Below, in pieces: positions 1-9,232 of a stretch of 35,158 nt of DNA. A program made the position numbers and the translations under genes. The stretch comes from Pelargonium cotyledonis (taxonomy: Eukaryota > Streptophyta > Magnoliopsida > Geraniales > Geraniaceae). The stretch lies in NCBI GenBank assembly GCA_036897625.1, contig JAYMTA010000203.1, forward strand, positions 1-35,158. The letters run 5' to 3'. Below the pieces are notes generated by a model. It worked only from the letters and a program-made list of their open reading frames with translations, had not been told where the DNA came from and ran no database searches. Position 1 is the first letter of the stretch, and the number at the start of each line of letters is the position of its first letter.

Positions 1-91
1 AGCCACAAACCATCATTTCACAGCCATTATTTCAACGGTCATCACAGCCACCGTTTCAACAACTATACCTTAGATGCAATCAATATGGTTT

Positions 92-1789
92 CTAATTTTG
101 AAGAAGCAGAGATGGAATACTCTGTTCATTCTTGAAGAAATTACTTGGATCAACCATGGTCTTCGCTCTCACCAATCTCCGAAAATTGCCCTTGAAAAGC
201 TTAGCTCCATAAATGGCAGCATTTTCATATCTTGTATAGTTACTTGGGTTCTTGCCAATATCAAGGTCTCTGTAGTTGATAAAAGCCTCTCTTGGGTTCT
301 TGGACACATATGGAGCCATAGCTTTATAAAACTTCCTTATAGCCTTTATGAACTTCTTGCTGTCCTCATCTTCATCTTTTTGCCATGAAACCCAGTACTG
401 AGCTTTAAACAAGTTACCTTTTCTGTGTGGAAATGGAGTTTCTGATTCCGAAATCTCTGCCATCCTCCCTCCATATGGGTTCCATTGCATCCCCAGCTTC
501 TTCGTATCGATCATCATCTTGTACATTGATTCTAAGGATTTCTTGGAGATGGGTTTTTTCACATAATCTGATTTGCTTTTAAAGAAATTGGTTGCGTATG
601 TCCGGTTGAGCAGCGCCTCTAAGGGCGTTCCTGCCGGAGAGCTGTCCCAGAAGAAGAGTGTAGATTGGATCCAACTCAGCTCAGTACATTCACTTTCTTG
701 CAAACCCAGTTCAAGAAACCTATGATTCATCAGTGGAAGGAGTGTTGCTTTGTGTCCAAGAAACAGGCCAATGAAGGTCACTTTGATTCTTTTATTATAA
801 TCTGTATCTGTTTGTACTCTGATGAATAGGTCTTTTGGCAATTTGCTTCCTATTTTTTGCCACTTGTATACCATATCAATTGCTCCGTCTGAGACTGTTC
901 TTTGTGCCTTGAATACTGTCACATTTTCAGGTACTGAAACCAGTTTGATCTTCCAGGATAGAAAGACACCAAAACTAGCTCCACCTCCACCTCTAACGGC
1001 CCAAAACAGGTCCTCTCCCATGGACTTTCTGTTGAGGATCTTGCCATTGACATCAACTAGTTGCGCATCGATGATGTTATCGACTGAGAGTCCATATTTC
1101 CTCATCAGGTTCCCATACCCTCCTCCACTAAAGTGCCCTCCAACTCCTACCGTAGGACAAACACCTCCAGGAAAAGCATGGACCTGTCGTGCACCAGTAT
1201 TAGAAAGTTCAGAGAAAAGCACGTATAGCACGTATATAGTACATGCCTCTTCGTTCTTTTAAGATTGAAATCAAATTAGAGAAATATGAAGAGAAGTGGA
1301 CAATACCTTGCTCTGCTGTGCAATGTTGTAGTAAAGTTCGCCGAGTGTTGCACCAGATTGAACCCAAGCAGTCTCTTCCGTCATGTTGAAATCAATGCGC
1401 CGGAGGTTAAACATGTCGAGAATCACAAAAGGCACGTTGGACATGTACGAGAGGCCCTCGTAATCATGCCCGCCGCTGCGTATTCTGATTTGCAAACCAT
1501 GGGACTTGGCACAAGTAACTGTTGCTTGGACATGGGATTCACTTGCAGCTGCTACTATTGCTAACGGCCTTGCGTTTCTTGATGTTGTGATTCTTTTGTT
1601 TCGTGCGTAAAAATTAAAGATGGACGAGAGCGAGGAATTGTCGCGGGTGTAGACGAATCGTTGGATCGGGTTAGAGGGGTTTGAGTTTCTGGGGAGGCAT
1701 TGGAGGAAGTCATCAAGATTTGAACATGAAACTGAAGACAAAAATATTGAAAAAGCTAGCAACAAAGTACATGTTTTATCATTTATCAT
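92..1789 (-). CDS. Berberine bridge enzyme-like FAD-linked oxidase (secreted), 2 exons
   Basis: Coding exons are 1307-1789 and 92-1183, joined by a 123-bp GT-AG intron in phase 0, giving 524 residues, a normal length for the family. The N-terminus is a hydrophobic signal peptide (about residues 1-22). The FAD_binding_4 domain follows, with the two residues that bind flavin covalently in this family: His108 in RSGGHDYEGLSY and Cys170 in FPGGVCPTVGVGGH. The intron falls just before the Cys motif. The middle has the WNPYGGRM motif, and the C-terminus is a BBE domain ending in YGAKLF...NFRRLV...VDPSNFF...EQSIPSL. Family members oxidise alcohols, sugars, monolignols or alkaloid precursors in the apoplast or vacuole; the substrate cannot be told from sequence. 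I see no breaks, so the gene looks functional. The start is the first ATG after a TATA-like stretch. The exact subfamily is uncertain. Confidence 0.93.
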
Positions 1790-1844
1790 TATGTTCTGTT
1801 TTTTTTTTCTTTATAGTTTTAAATTGAATGCAATGTGGAGGTTG

Positions 1845-1854
1845 TATATATATA
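1845..1854 (-). promoter_or_regulatory. TATA box of the BBE-like gene
   Basis: An alternating TATATATATA tract lies about 56 bp upstream of the start codon at 1789, followed (on the minus strand) by a short AT-rich leader ending in a poly-A/T run. Position and orientation fit a TATA box. It could be a simple dinucleotide repeat, but the spacing is right. Confidence 0.5.
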
Positions 1855-1859
1855 TGAAA

Positions 1860-2640
1860 TTCAAACGGACATTGTGTTGAAATCTCAGCATCCAAAGATC
1901 GATAACTGTAAACACCGAATTTAGGATATACTGTTACTAAATAGTTTATTAATTGCAGTCACTAATTAATATTTTTGTACAAAACTAGTTAGTATGATTT
2001 GAATTTGTGATTATATTTAGTTCGTGAGTTTCAAGAAGAAAACTGAACTCTTCTTTTTGTTTGCTCTTTGTTGTTTCCAACAATATTGACCTTAGTTTAA
2101 ATTAATGAAATGCATAGAAACAAAAACAAAATGGAACCACATAAATGGAAGTGTACCAAAGCTGGCAATTTCTAGCTATCAATGTTCTTGATTCAATCGA
2201 CGGGTACTTATCTTGTTATAACATTTTGATTAACATAGATTTGTGTTGCACAAGGTATTGAAATGGGCGATAATTTGTACCACATTAAAAATTTATAAGA
2301 TAAAATGGCCACATATATATAATGATGCAAGTGAAATTATACTCATACGATTAATATTTTGTTAGTAGAAGCACAAGTCTATAAATGTGACTAATGGTTT
2401 GGCCCACCCTAAATGGCCTGCGGGTGCCGAGGAGCTCTCGATTTAGTGAGACTCTTTTATTTGTTCTGTTTTGGATCAGATTTGTCAAATTTTACTTTTT
2501 TTTTGTTAAAAAATGTGTTTTGAGTCGTTCAGATCAGACTTGTTTGGGTTTCGTGCAAATGTCAAATTGTACTTTTTAATTAATCGAAATAGATGGAATT
2601 AAAGTCAGATCGAATTTCAAGTGCAAGCGAGTCCTGATTT
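1860..2640. other. Gene-free AT-rich flank
   Basis: I see no coding region, RNA gene or clear repeat. Short open frames here lack any family motif. It presumably includes the upstream regulatory region of the BBE-like gene. Confidence 0.6.
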
Positions 2641-2901
2641 TATATTCCTAAATCAAGGTAGGACTATAAGGGCGGCAAAGTTCTTCGTACCAAGTTTTAA
2701 TGCAACTGTGTTTTTTAGGAGTCGAACTCAAGACTTCAAATTATTCTGAAACACAACCTCTTACTAGTTGACCCACACACTTTTTTTTTTTTTGAAGAAA
2801 CAAAACTTATATTAATTAATCAAATCATCCGCCACCAAAGAAACTAGCTCGGGAGGACCTGAATGCCCGACACAACCTCTTACTAGTTGACACACACACT
2901 T
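2640..2901 (-). repeat. SINE-like element copy A, interrupted by a short L1 insertion
   Basis: Read on the minus strand, this begins with a box A-like segment (GTCAACTAGTAAGAGGTTG). About 30 bases later it has a box B-like segment (GAGTTCGACTCC), then an AT-rich body ending near CTTTGCCGCC...TAGTCCTACC. A diverged second copy of the same body lies at about 5385-5530 on the plus strand. The A-box/B-box spacing suggests a tRNA-derived SINE, but no terminal tail is clear. The family name is not known to me. Confidence 0.45.
2751..2901 (-). mobile_element. Severely 5'-truncated L1-type insertion with 32-bp target-site duplication
   Basis: An 87-bp block (2783-2869) begins on the plus strand with a T run, which is a poly-A tail on the minus strand. 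It is flanked by 32-bp direct repeats, 2751-2782 and 2870-2901, that differ at one base (ACACAACCTCTTACTAGTTG and onward). A poly-A tail with a long target-site duplication is the mark of target-primed reverse transcription. The block resembles the 3' end of plant L1 elements, but it is too short for a firm family call. It lies inside the SINE-like element and so is younger than it. Confidence 0.75.
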
Positions 2902-3068
2902 AGTTGTATTAAAAACTATTTTTGAAGTAATATAGAATATTTATTTATGCATGCGTGTATTTATATAAGTTATACATAAACAAGAAATCTTTGTGTGTTA
3001 ATTACTAAATTGAGAATTGATAGCCTTTTCTTAGGACACTTATCCAAAACCAATGACCAGGAGTATCA

Positions 3069-4966
3069 ATATTTAACGGAAAACATTTCATTTTGGTGAT
3101 CATAGTATCCAATTTGTTTCAATTTGATTTTTGTTCCAATTTGATCCTTTTAGTATTCCAATTTATTCTAAATTGATCTATTTTGTAACATTACCATTAA
3201 CTACTACTAACCATAGATTCTGATTTAATTTTAAATTAAATAAATAGTTAATTGTTTCCAGGTCTCCCGGATTCTTTTTTTAGAGTTACCTCCTACACTC
3301 CGATTTTAGTCTTTTTGAATATTGTACTGCAACATTTTATTAATTTTATCCAATTTACCTGATGTAGCTGGTTTTCATATGCCACGTCATACCTTTTGTC
3401 ACGTCAGTCGCCACGTCATGAAATCTGCCAAGTCACCACGCCATGTCACTCAATTTACTATTATACCCTTCATACTTTATTGTTTTTCTAAAAGAGCCAT
3501 CTTTCTCTAATTCTGAGCAACCAAACAGTTAACTGAGATTTTATACTTTTCACAAATTAAGTATCATGCGTTCAAGCTGAACAACTAAAATGTTTAAATT
3601 CAAAACCTTCAACACTTAGATAAGCTAACAAGACCAACACTATGACCAACTAGCTCAAAAACAATCAAAACACAAACACACGAAAACAATCAAATTCACC
3701 ATAAAATTGAAGTTCAAAATTGAAACACTAGCAAAGGAGTTTCGAGTTCGGCGGAGCTGCTCAACTAGGCGGCGTTGGAGAGCTTCTTTCAAAGATAAAT
3801 AGATGCGATTAAGAAGCTCCCGAAGCTCTCGTAGCTGAAACCGCCATTGTAGCTGCTCGTCGACTCCGTAGAACTCAAATTTTTTGTCCTCTTTGTATCT
3901 AGTTTGTTCCAAATTGATCCTCGATTTGATTTTTGTCATACTTTGACACTCTTAATATCCAAATTCGTTTTGAATTGGTCTATTATGTAACTTGTTTAAT
4001 GATTTTTGTTGTCACTCCATGTATGATTAAATTTATGTCGATTGGTAAATAAATAAATAAAAACTTTGAATTTTGCATTAAGACAACGCCGATTTATGAA
4101 ACCAAGTCCAAACATAACACAATAAAAGTAAATTTTATTTAAATGCACATTCTAAATTGATTAAGGAACATTTTTATGCACATAAAACATAACTTCAACA
4201 GTAAATTTGTTGGGAAAAAAACTAAAATTGATGCCCAAACAACAACACAATAACTTGTATGTTCAAAAAACACATTGTCTTGAATTACATAATCTTGTAT
4301 CAGACATTGATCATATAATTTGGTCTACATAAACACCGTATATATTGTCTTGGCACCAAATTATATAATTCAAGACCATATTTTTTTTTAACATATTGGT
4401 CATTGTGTTGTTGTTGGGGCATCAATTTTAGTTTTTTTTTCCGACAAATTTATTGTTGTGGTCATGTTTTATATGCATTCAAATGTTTCTTAATCAATTT
4501 TGAATGTGAATTCAAATAAAATTTGTTATTGTTGTGTTATGTTTGGACTCTGGTTCCCCAAATATGCGTTGTTTAGATGAAAAATTAGAAGTTTTTTATT
4601 TACCAAAACGGCATAGCTTTCATACATGGAGTGACACACAAAAATCATTAAACAAATTACATAATTAAACAATTTGGAATGAATTTGAATATCAAGAGTG
4701 CTATGTTAGAACAAAAATCAAACTGAGGACCAATTTGAAACAAATTAGATACAAAGAGGACCAAATTGGATCAATTTATTTAATTAAAAATTAAATCAAA
4801 ATCCACGTCATTAATAGTTAACGGTAAGGTTACAAAATAGACTAATTTGGAACGAATTATGATACTAAGATTACCAAATTGAAAAAAAAAAAAATCAAAC
4901 TAAGAATCAATTTGGAACAAACTGGATACTAAGGAGATCAAAATGGAACATTTTCCATATTTAATA
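3069..4966. mobile_element. Large foldback (inverted-repeat) DNA transposon, MULE-like
   Basis: The right arm (about 4966 back to 4345), reverse-complemented, matches the left arm (3069-3255 plus 3885-4330) along nearly its whole length. Examples are CACTCCATGTATGA, CCAAACATAACACAA and AACTAAAATTGATGCCC in both arms. The outer ends share an AAATAT...GGAAAA..TT-CATTTTG pattern, and the loop is only about 20-40 bp, near 4335. The repeated phrases of the type 'caaattggtcct..tttgtatct' are typical of long-TIR Mutator-like or foldback elements in plants. No transposase is visible, so it is non-autonomous. The left arm is broken by a block of about 630 bp. The target duplication is not clear. Confidence 0.7.
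3256..3884. mobile_element. Foreign block inside the left arm of the foldback element
   Basis: This block has no partner in the right arm, so it was inserted into the left arm, or its partner was lost. It contains clustered TGCCACGTCA/CCACGTCA words (about 3380-3440), also seen in the repeat edge at 34,860-34,960. A short minus-strand frame at 3655-3939 is rich in Arg/Leu/Glu but has no recognisable domain. It may be a nested element carrying a host gene scrap, or simple sequence. Confidence 0.4.
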
Positions 4967-5384
4967 GGCACGGTCCAATATTTATTCTATATAAATGAAA
5001 ACAGTATTAAACTTTAAAAAATTGTGTGTAGTTGATGAGTAGCTAGTGTTCAAAGATTGGGATAACGAAACCAAATTTTGGTTCCACCATAAATAGATTA
5101 TTCATGAAGTCAATGTATATGGTGAGATTTTAATTAGTGTATTCTTTTTTTAATAAATACATCATAAGAAGAATATAAAGTTTTATTTTTCACTAAAAAA
5201 GAGTATACAGTTTTGTTATTTTTTTAATCAATAAATAAATTGCTTAGTGAGATAATCATTTATTAAAAAAATGTATTTATTACACCAAGCTTTTCTCCAT
5301 TTTGCCACGACATTATTGGCAATGCCCGATGTATAATTATGTCAACCTTTTCATATATATAAAAATGACTTACGTTACAATCAA
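4967..5384. other. Gene-free AT-rich stretch
   Basis: I see no gene, RNA or structured repeat. There are several short TTTTTTAAT-rich runs, and AAAAAGAGTATACAG is a near match to a nearby AAGAATATAAAG segment. Confidence 0.5.
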
Positions 5385-5530
5385 ACATCTGGATTAATAG
5401 GTAAAAATTGTACTAACTTAACTTGAAGATTCGAAATTGAGTCCCAACAAATGCAACTACCTAAAAACTTGCTAGAGAGAATACTTTGCCGCTTTGCTGC
5501 CTTGTAGTCCTATCCGGCTCGATTGATGAT
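5385..5530 (+). repeat. SINE-like element copy B
   Basis: It matches the body of copy A (2640-2901) in opposite genomic orientation: box B-like TTCGAAATTGAGTCCC, then AATGCAACTACC, AAAACTTG, CTTTGCCGC and TAGTCCTATCC in the same order. Divergence from copy A is substantial, so both are old. Confidence 0.42.
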
Positions 5531-5580
5531 TAGTCTGAATGTGATATGATTTAATTGACAATTTGCATTTTAAAAGTAAA

Positions 5581-5680
5581 TACTACAAGAAAAAGGGTTA
5601 TAGGAGACGGGCTATAAAATCCGGTCTCCTAAATAGCTGCATAAGTTAGGACCAAAGAAACCGTCTCCAACATTTTCATC
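5581..5680 (+). mobile_element. CACTA-type transposon end with subterminal inverted repeats
   Basis: TACTACAAGAAAAAGGG at 5581 is one base off the CACTA terminal consensus CACTACAAGAAAAA. It is followed by short inverted words (GGAGACGG, CCGGTCTCC, CCGTCTCC), as found in subterminal regions of plant CACTA elements. Only this end is seen; no matching inverted end lies downstream in the window. It sits about 60 bp before the start of the PRA1-like fragment leader. CTATAAAAT at 5612-5620 inside it could serve as a TATA box. Confidence 0.6.
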
Positions 5681-5741
5681 TCATTTTCTATTGAGATCTC
5701 AAATTGCCAAACCCTAATTCCACACCAACGGATCCAAAACA

Positions 5742-6096
5742 ATGTCGTCCACAGCTCCTCCCATCCTCCCTCTCTCCTCCCACCAAGGCCCCACCACCAC
5801 CACCGTCGCCGCCGCTGACTCCATCCAGTCCGTTGTCCCCGTCGAGAATCCGGCCTTCCGCCCCTTCATCAACCATCTCTCCGACTCCCTCAGCCTCGGC
5901 CTCTCCGATCGCCGTCCCTGGGCCGAGCTCGTCGACCGATCCGCCTTCTCCAAGCCCGAGTTTGTCTCTGACGCCGCCCTCCGCGTCCGCAAGAACTACA
6001 CCTACTTCCGCGTCAACTACCAATCCGCCGTCGCCGCCATCCTCGCGTTCTCTCTCTTTTCTCACCCCTTTTCCCTCATCCTCCTCCTCGGCCTCC
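5742..6096 (+). pseudogene. PRA1-family (prenylated Rab acceptor) N-terminal fragment, in frame with glyoxalase I
   Basis: Translation from ATG 5742 gives about 118 residues of a plant PRA1 protein: a Pro/Thr/Ala-rich start, then [43 protein letters not shown], and the hydrophobic run from about residue 95 ([20 protein letters not shown]). The match stops inside the first membrane hairpin. The other membrane segments and the C-terminus of a normal PRA1 (about 190-220 aa) are missing. Full-length PRA1 proteins sit in ER/Golgi membranes and bind prenylated Rab GTPases. The segment is very C-rich, unlike its AT-rich surroundings, as expected for an intronless PRA1 gene copy. The frame continues without a stop into the glyoxalase I start at 6117. 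I saw no other ATG between 5742 and 6117. The leader has a telo-box (AAACCCTAA, 5709-5717). It may be a dead fragment used as 5' UTR or a translated N-terminal extension. Confidence 0.8.
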
Positions 6097-6116
6097 ATCG
6101 ATTTCGATTATACTCA

Positions 6117-9100
6117 ATGGCTTCAGAATCGAAGGATTCGCCTGTCAGTAATCCGGATCTCCACTCCACTCTCGACGAAGCCACCAAATCCTACTTCATG
6201 CAACAAACGGTAATTTCTCTCCTCATCACTCATTTTCGTTTCTACTTTTCTAATGTGACTTGATAGATTTTCCTCTGAAAATTTGATTTATGTGCCTGTT
6301 ATTGACTGTTTGATTGCAGATGTTTCGAATTAAGGACCCCAAAGTGAGCCTGGATTTTTATTCTCGTGTGTTGGGGATGTCGTAAGTAAAAAAAAAAAAT
6401 TCTATATTTTTGTTACTGATTTGTGCATTTTTTAGAGGAATGAGTTGCTTATATACTTATTCTAATTGGCTATTTTAGCATTCCTTATGAGTTTACTCGG
6501 TTTCTATTTTGGATATAACGATGGCACATGCATGTTTTTGTGTTGTTTTGATTTTGGCGCCTAATTTGAGCTTAAGCTGTTTCTACATTTTTCACAGTGT
6601 TGTTTCACTAGCTTATTCAATTCAGTTGTCTAGAAGAACTATGTGTAGCCAGTCAGAGTGAGTTTATAAACTTGGATAGTTGATAAGTTTTTGGATATTT
6701 CAGGTTGTTGAAGAGGTTGGATTTTCCTGAAATGAAGTTTAGCTTGTATTTCATGGGCTATGAGGTAGTGTTCATTCTTTTCTTTTGAAGAACTGTTACA
6801 AATTACTACCTCTATTTCCAGTCAAAAATGAGTACTCTGTCATTTTTAGGTAGTTATACACCAGTTACACCACTTACCAATAATAGCCGTATGATAGGTT
6901 AGTTAGAATTCCATTCGGTACGCGGGGAAATGTTCAACACTCACTTCTCCTTAACTATCTCCACGAGAAAAATAAGGGAATACAAGAGTACTGCCTAAAT
7001 GGTTCATTACGTTAACCTCTGGCTTTGTTTTCTCTTGATGCTGTCAACTGAGCTGTTCTCTGATGAGTTATTCTTGCACTTATGCATTCTTCCTTAAGCC
7101 ATGTAAAAAGTTAAAGAACATAGTCTCAAAGGTAATTATGGCTCAGGTGAAGACAAGCGGCCCAGTTTATACTTTTGCTAATCTATCACTTTTTTCCGGA
7201 TGTAGGATCCCGAATCAGCTCCAAGTGACCCAGTTGATAGAACAGTTTGGACATTTGGCAAGAGGGCTACCATAGAGCTTACACAGTAATAACAACACCA
7301 CATCTTTCCGTCATAATATTCTGTTTTCCTCCATGCTATGCCATCATTCTTGTGACCATGCTTCTCGTTAAATATTAATACTCCTATATTTTTTGCAGTA
7401 ACTGGGGAACTGAAAATGATCCCGAATTTAAAGGATACCACAATGGGAATTCAGAACCTCGTGGCTTTGGTATGTAACTCTCGGTTTGTTATATCACGTA
7501 TTTTCCTTAGCTAAAGGATTGACTCATCTATTTGGCGGTGTATGGAAAATAGAGCCGGTCAAGTATGAAGGGTGTCAAGACGATTAGGGGTGACCGTTAA
7601 TTCTATGAATCTTGAACTAATACGAGTCAATAAATACATGAAGTCATTCCTAATCCTTACAAACTATAACTTCCTTGAAGTGTTTCCTTTATCATGGGAG
7701 AACCAAGTCATAGGCAAGGAGATGAAGTTTATTTGAATAAGTCAAATTTTGTTCTCCCTCCATCCCAAAAGACTGTCCACTTTCCCAATTATGTAAAATT
7801 AAGGTTAAACTAGTTAGGATTGGACTTTCCCCCATATGCTCTTGTTGAAACAAACCTAAGGGGTTCTAACTACCTTATTTAAGAGATATTGTGGGTTTTC
7901 TATCCATAACTAACTAAACTAAACAAGAAAAGTGGACACTCATTTTGGGACAAATTTTTATAGAGAAAAGTGGACACTCATTTTCGGTCGGAGTGAAAAA
8001 TATGAATGATAAGCTCTCATTAGCAATATTTATTTGATTAGTAATGAATGAGGAGAACTTATGATCTTTGCTAATAAGCACAACAATCTACTGTGAATAG
8101 CATGCATGCCATATATCTGCATTGTAGTAGATTACCAAATTATGATCTACCTGCTATCAGATTAGTCTAGGACTGTTCCACATGTTTTTTGTTCATGCCT
8201 TTCCCAACTTCTTGCTTAGCTTTGTCTAGCCCGATATGTTTAGTAAGACATTGTTGATTTCTTTGATTTACGTGCAGTGTTTCCTAGTCACCTAGTTAGT
8301 AATCAAAGCACTAATGAACATCTTTTTCTGCATAAAATAAGGATAGTGTATTTATGAAGCCATTCCCCTTTCGTTTGTCTTCAGTTATTTTGGATTCATT
8401 AAGAGTATTCTGATATTAGTGATGTTATTTTCAGGACACATTGGCATCACTGTTGATGACACATACAAGGCATGCGAGAGATTTGAGCGTCTTGGAGTGG
8501 AATTTGTTAAGAAACCGGATGATGGTAACAAGCCTTGTCTAGAAAATTTGTCGCATCCATGAAGCATAATATTGCACCTGTTGAATTAATATCAATTTCT
8601 TACGAAATTTATGTGGAATTTTTTTTGGCTGAAACTAATTTACTCACCGGGTTGGCATCTTCACAATTCAGTTCAAGTCTCAAGTATCCCGAGAAACATC
8701 AAAATGATATATGGTCTGTTTGGATTCTTTGATTTGATTTGAAATTTTAAATACCCAAACAAATTGGATTTGGATTTGGCCCAATTCTAATAGAATTCAA
8801 AGCATACCTGGAAGATGGTACGGCATTTCAAATTTCTATTGTACCTTAATATTTGAAATGCCATGGTTCCCAAACATTAGGTTTGGATTGGAACTCCAAT
8901 TTTTCAAATTTAGAATTGATCATGAAAAATTCAAGTTAAACAGAACCTTAAGAAAAAAAAAATTAATACACATTTTTACGCTGATGTATTATGGATATGC
9001 CTATGTTTATATTTTTAAGTAGCATGGTGTGGTTTAATAGGTTTTACCCGTTTCTGTAACTATGTAAATACTAAATAGTTAGATACGTTTTTTGATACGC

Positions 9101-9232
9101 TTGTTTGCCTAAAGTCTGAATATGGTTGCAGGAAAGATGAGAGGGCTAGCATTCATCAAGGATCCTGATGGCTATTGGATTGAAATTTTTGACCTCAAAA
9201 ACATAAGAAGCACAGCTGGCAATGGTGCCTAA
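6117..9232 (+). CDS. GLX1: Glyoxalase I (lactoylglutathione lyase), 7 coding exons
   Basis: Exons are 6117-6209, 6320-6381, 6704-6764, 7206-7285, 7399-7469, 8435-8524 and 9132-9232. All junctions are GT-AG with matching phases, giving 185 residues, the normal length of the short plant/animal enzyme. It isomerises the hemithioacetal of methylglyoxal and glutathione to S-lactoylglutathione in the cytosol. Metal ligands by alignment to the human enzyme are Gln30 (FMQQT), Glu96 (ATIELTHNW), His124 (GFGHIGI) and Glu170 (DGYWIEIFD); all are present. Other hallmarks are [28 protein letters not shown] and KKPDDGKM. The start at 6117 gives the family-typical MASESKDSP. Starting at 5742 instead adds the PRA1 fragment in frame and gives 310 residues. 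The first ATG has A at -3; the internal one has T at -3 but G at +4. Intron 5 carries a Stowaway MITE. Confidence 0.96.
7754..7994. mobile_element. Stowaway-type MITE in GLX1 intron 5
   Basis: The left end CTCCCTCCATCCCAAAAG is mirrored by a right end whose reverse complement reads CACTCCGACCGAAAATGAG. Both continue into GTCCACTTT. The size is about 240 bp, with no coding capacity. The right side carries GAAAAGTGGACACTCATTTT twice in tandem, probably an end duplication. This is typical of Tc1/mariner-derived Stowaway elements. Confidence 0.65.
8713..8949. repeat. Possible hAT-like MITE in GLX1 intron 6
   Basis: The left end GGTCTGTTTGGATT and the reverse complement of the right end, GGTTCTGTTTAACTT, form an imperfect terminal inverted repeat around about 240 bp. 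The interior has inverted ATTTGGATTTGG/CCAAAC words. The match is weak and I name no family. Confidence 0.35.

Noticed and set aside
822-1262. A 146-codon plus-strand frame opposite the BBE-like exon
   Set aside because: Shadow of the strong minus-strand coding exon; no domain.
3655-3939. A 94-codon minus-strand frame in the block inside the foldback
   Set aside because: No recognisable domain, no good promoter, and it crosses into the repeat arm; not called a gene.
5688-6098. A 136-codon minus-strand frame and another plus-strand frame over the PRA1 fragment
   Set aside because: Low-complexity shadows (Gly/Glu or Pro/Ser rich) of the C-rich PRA1 reading frame; they match no family, while the PRA1 frame matches clearly.
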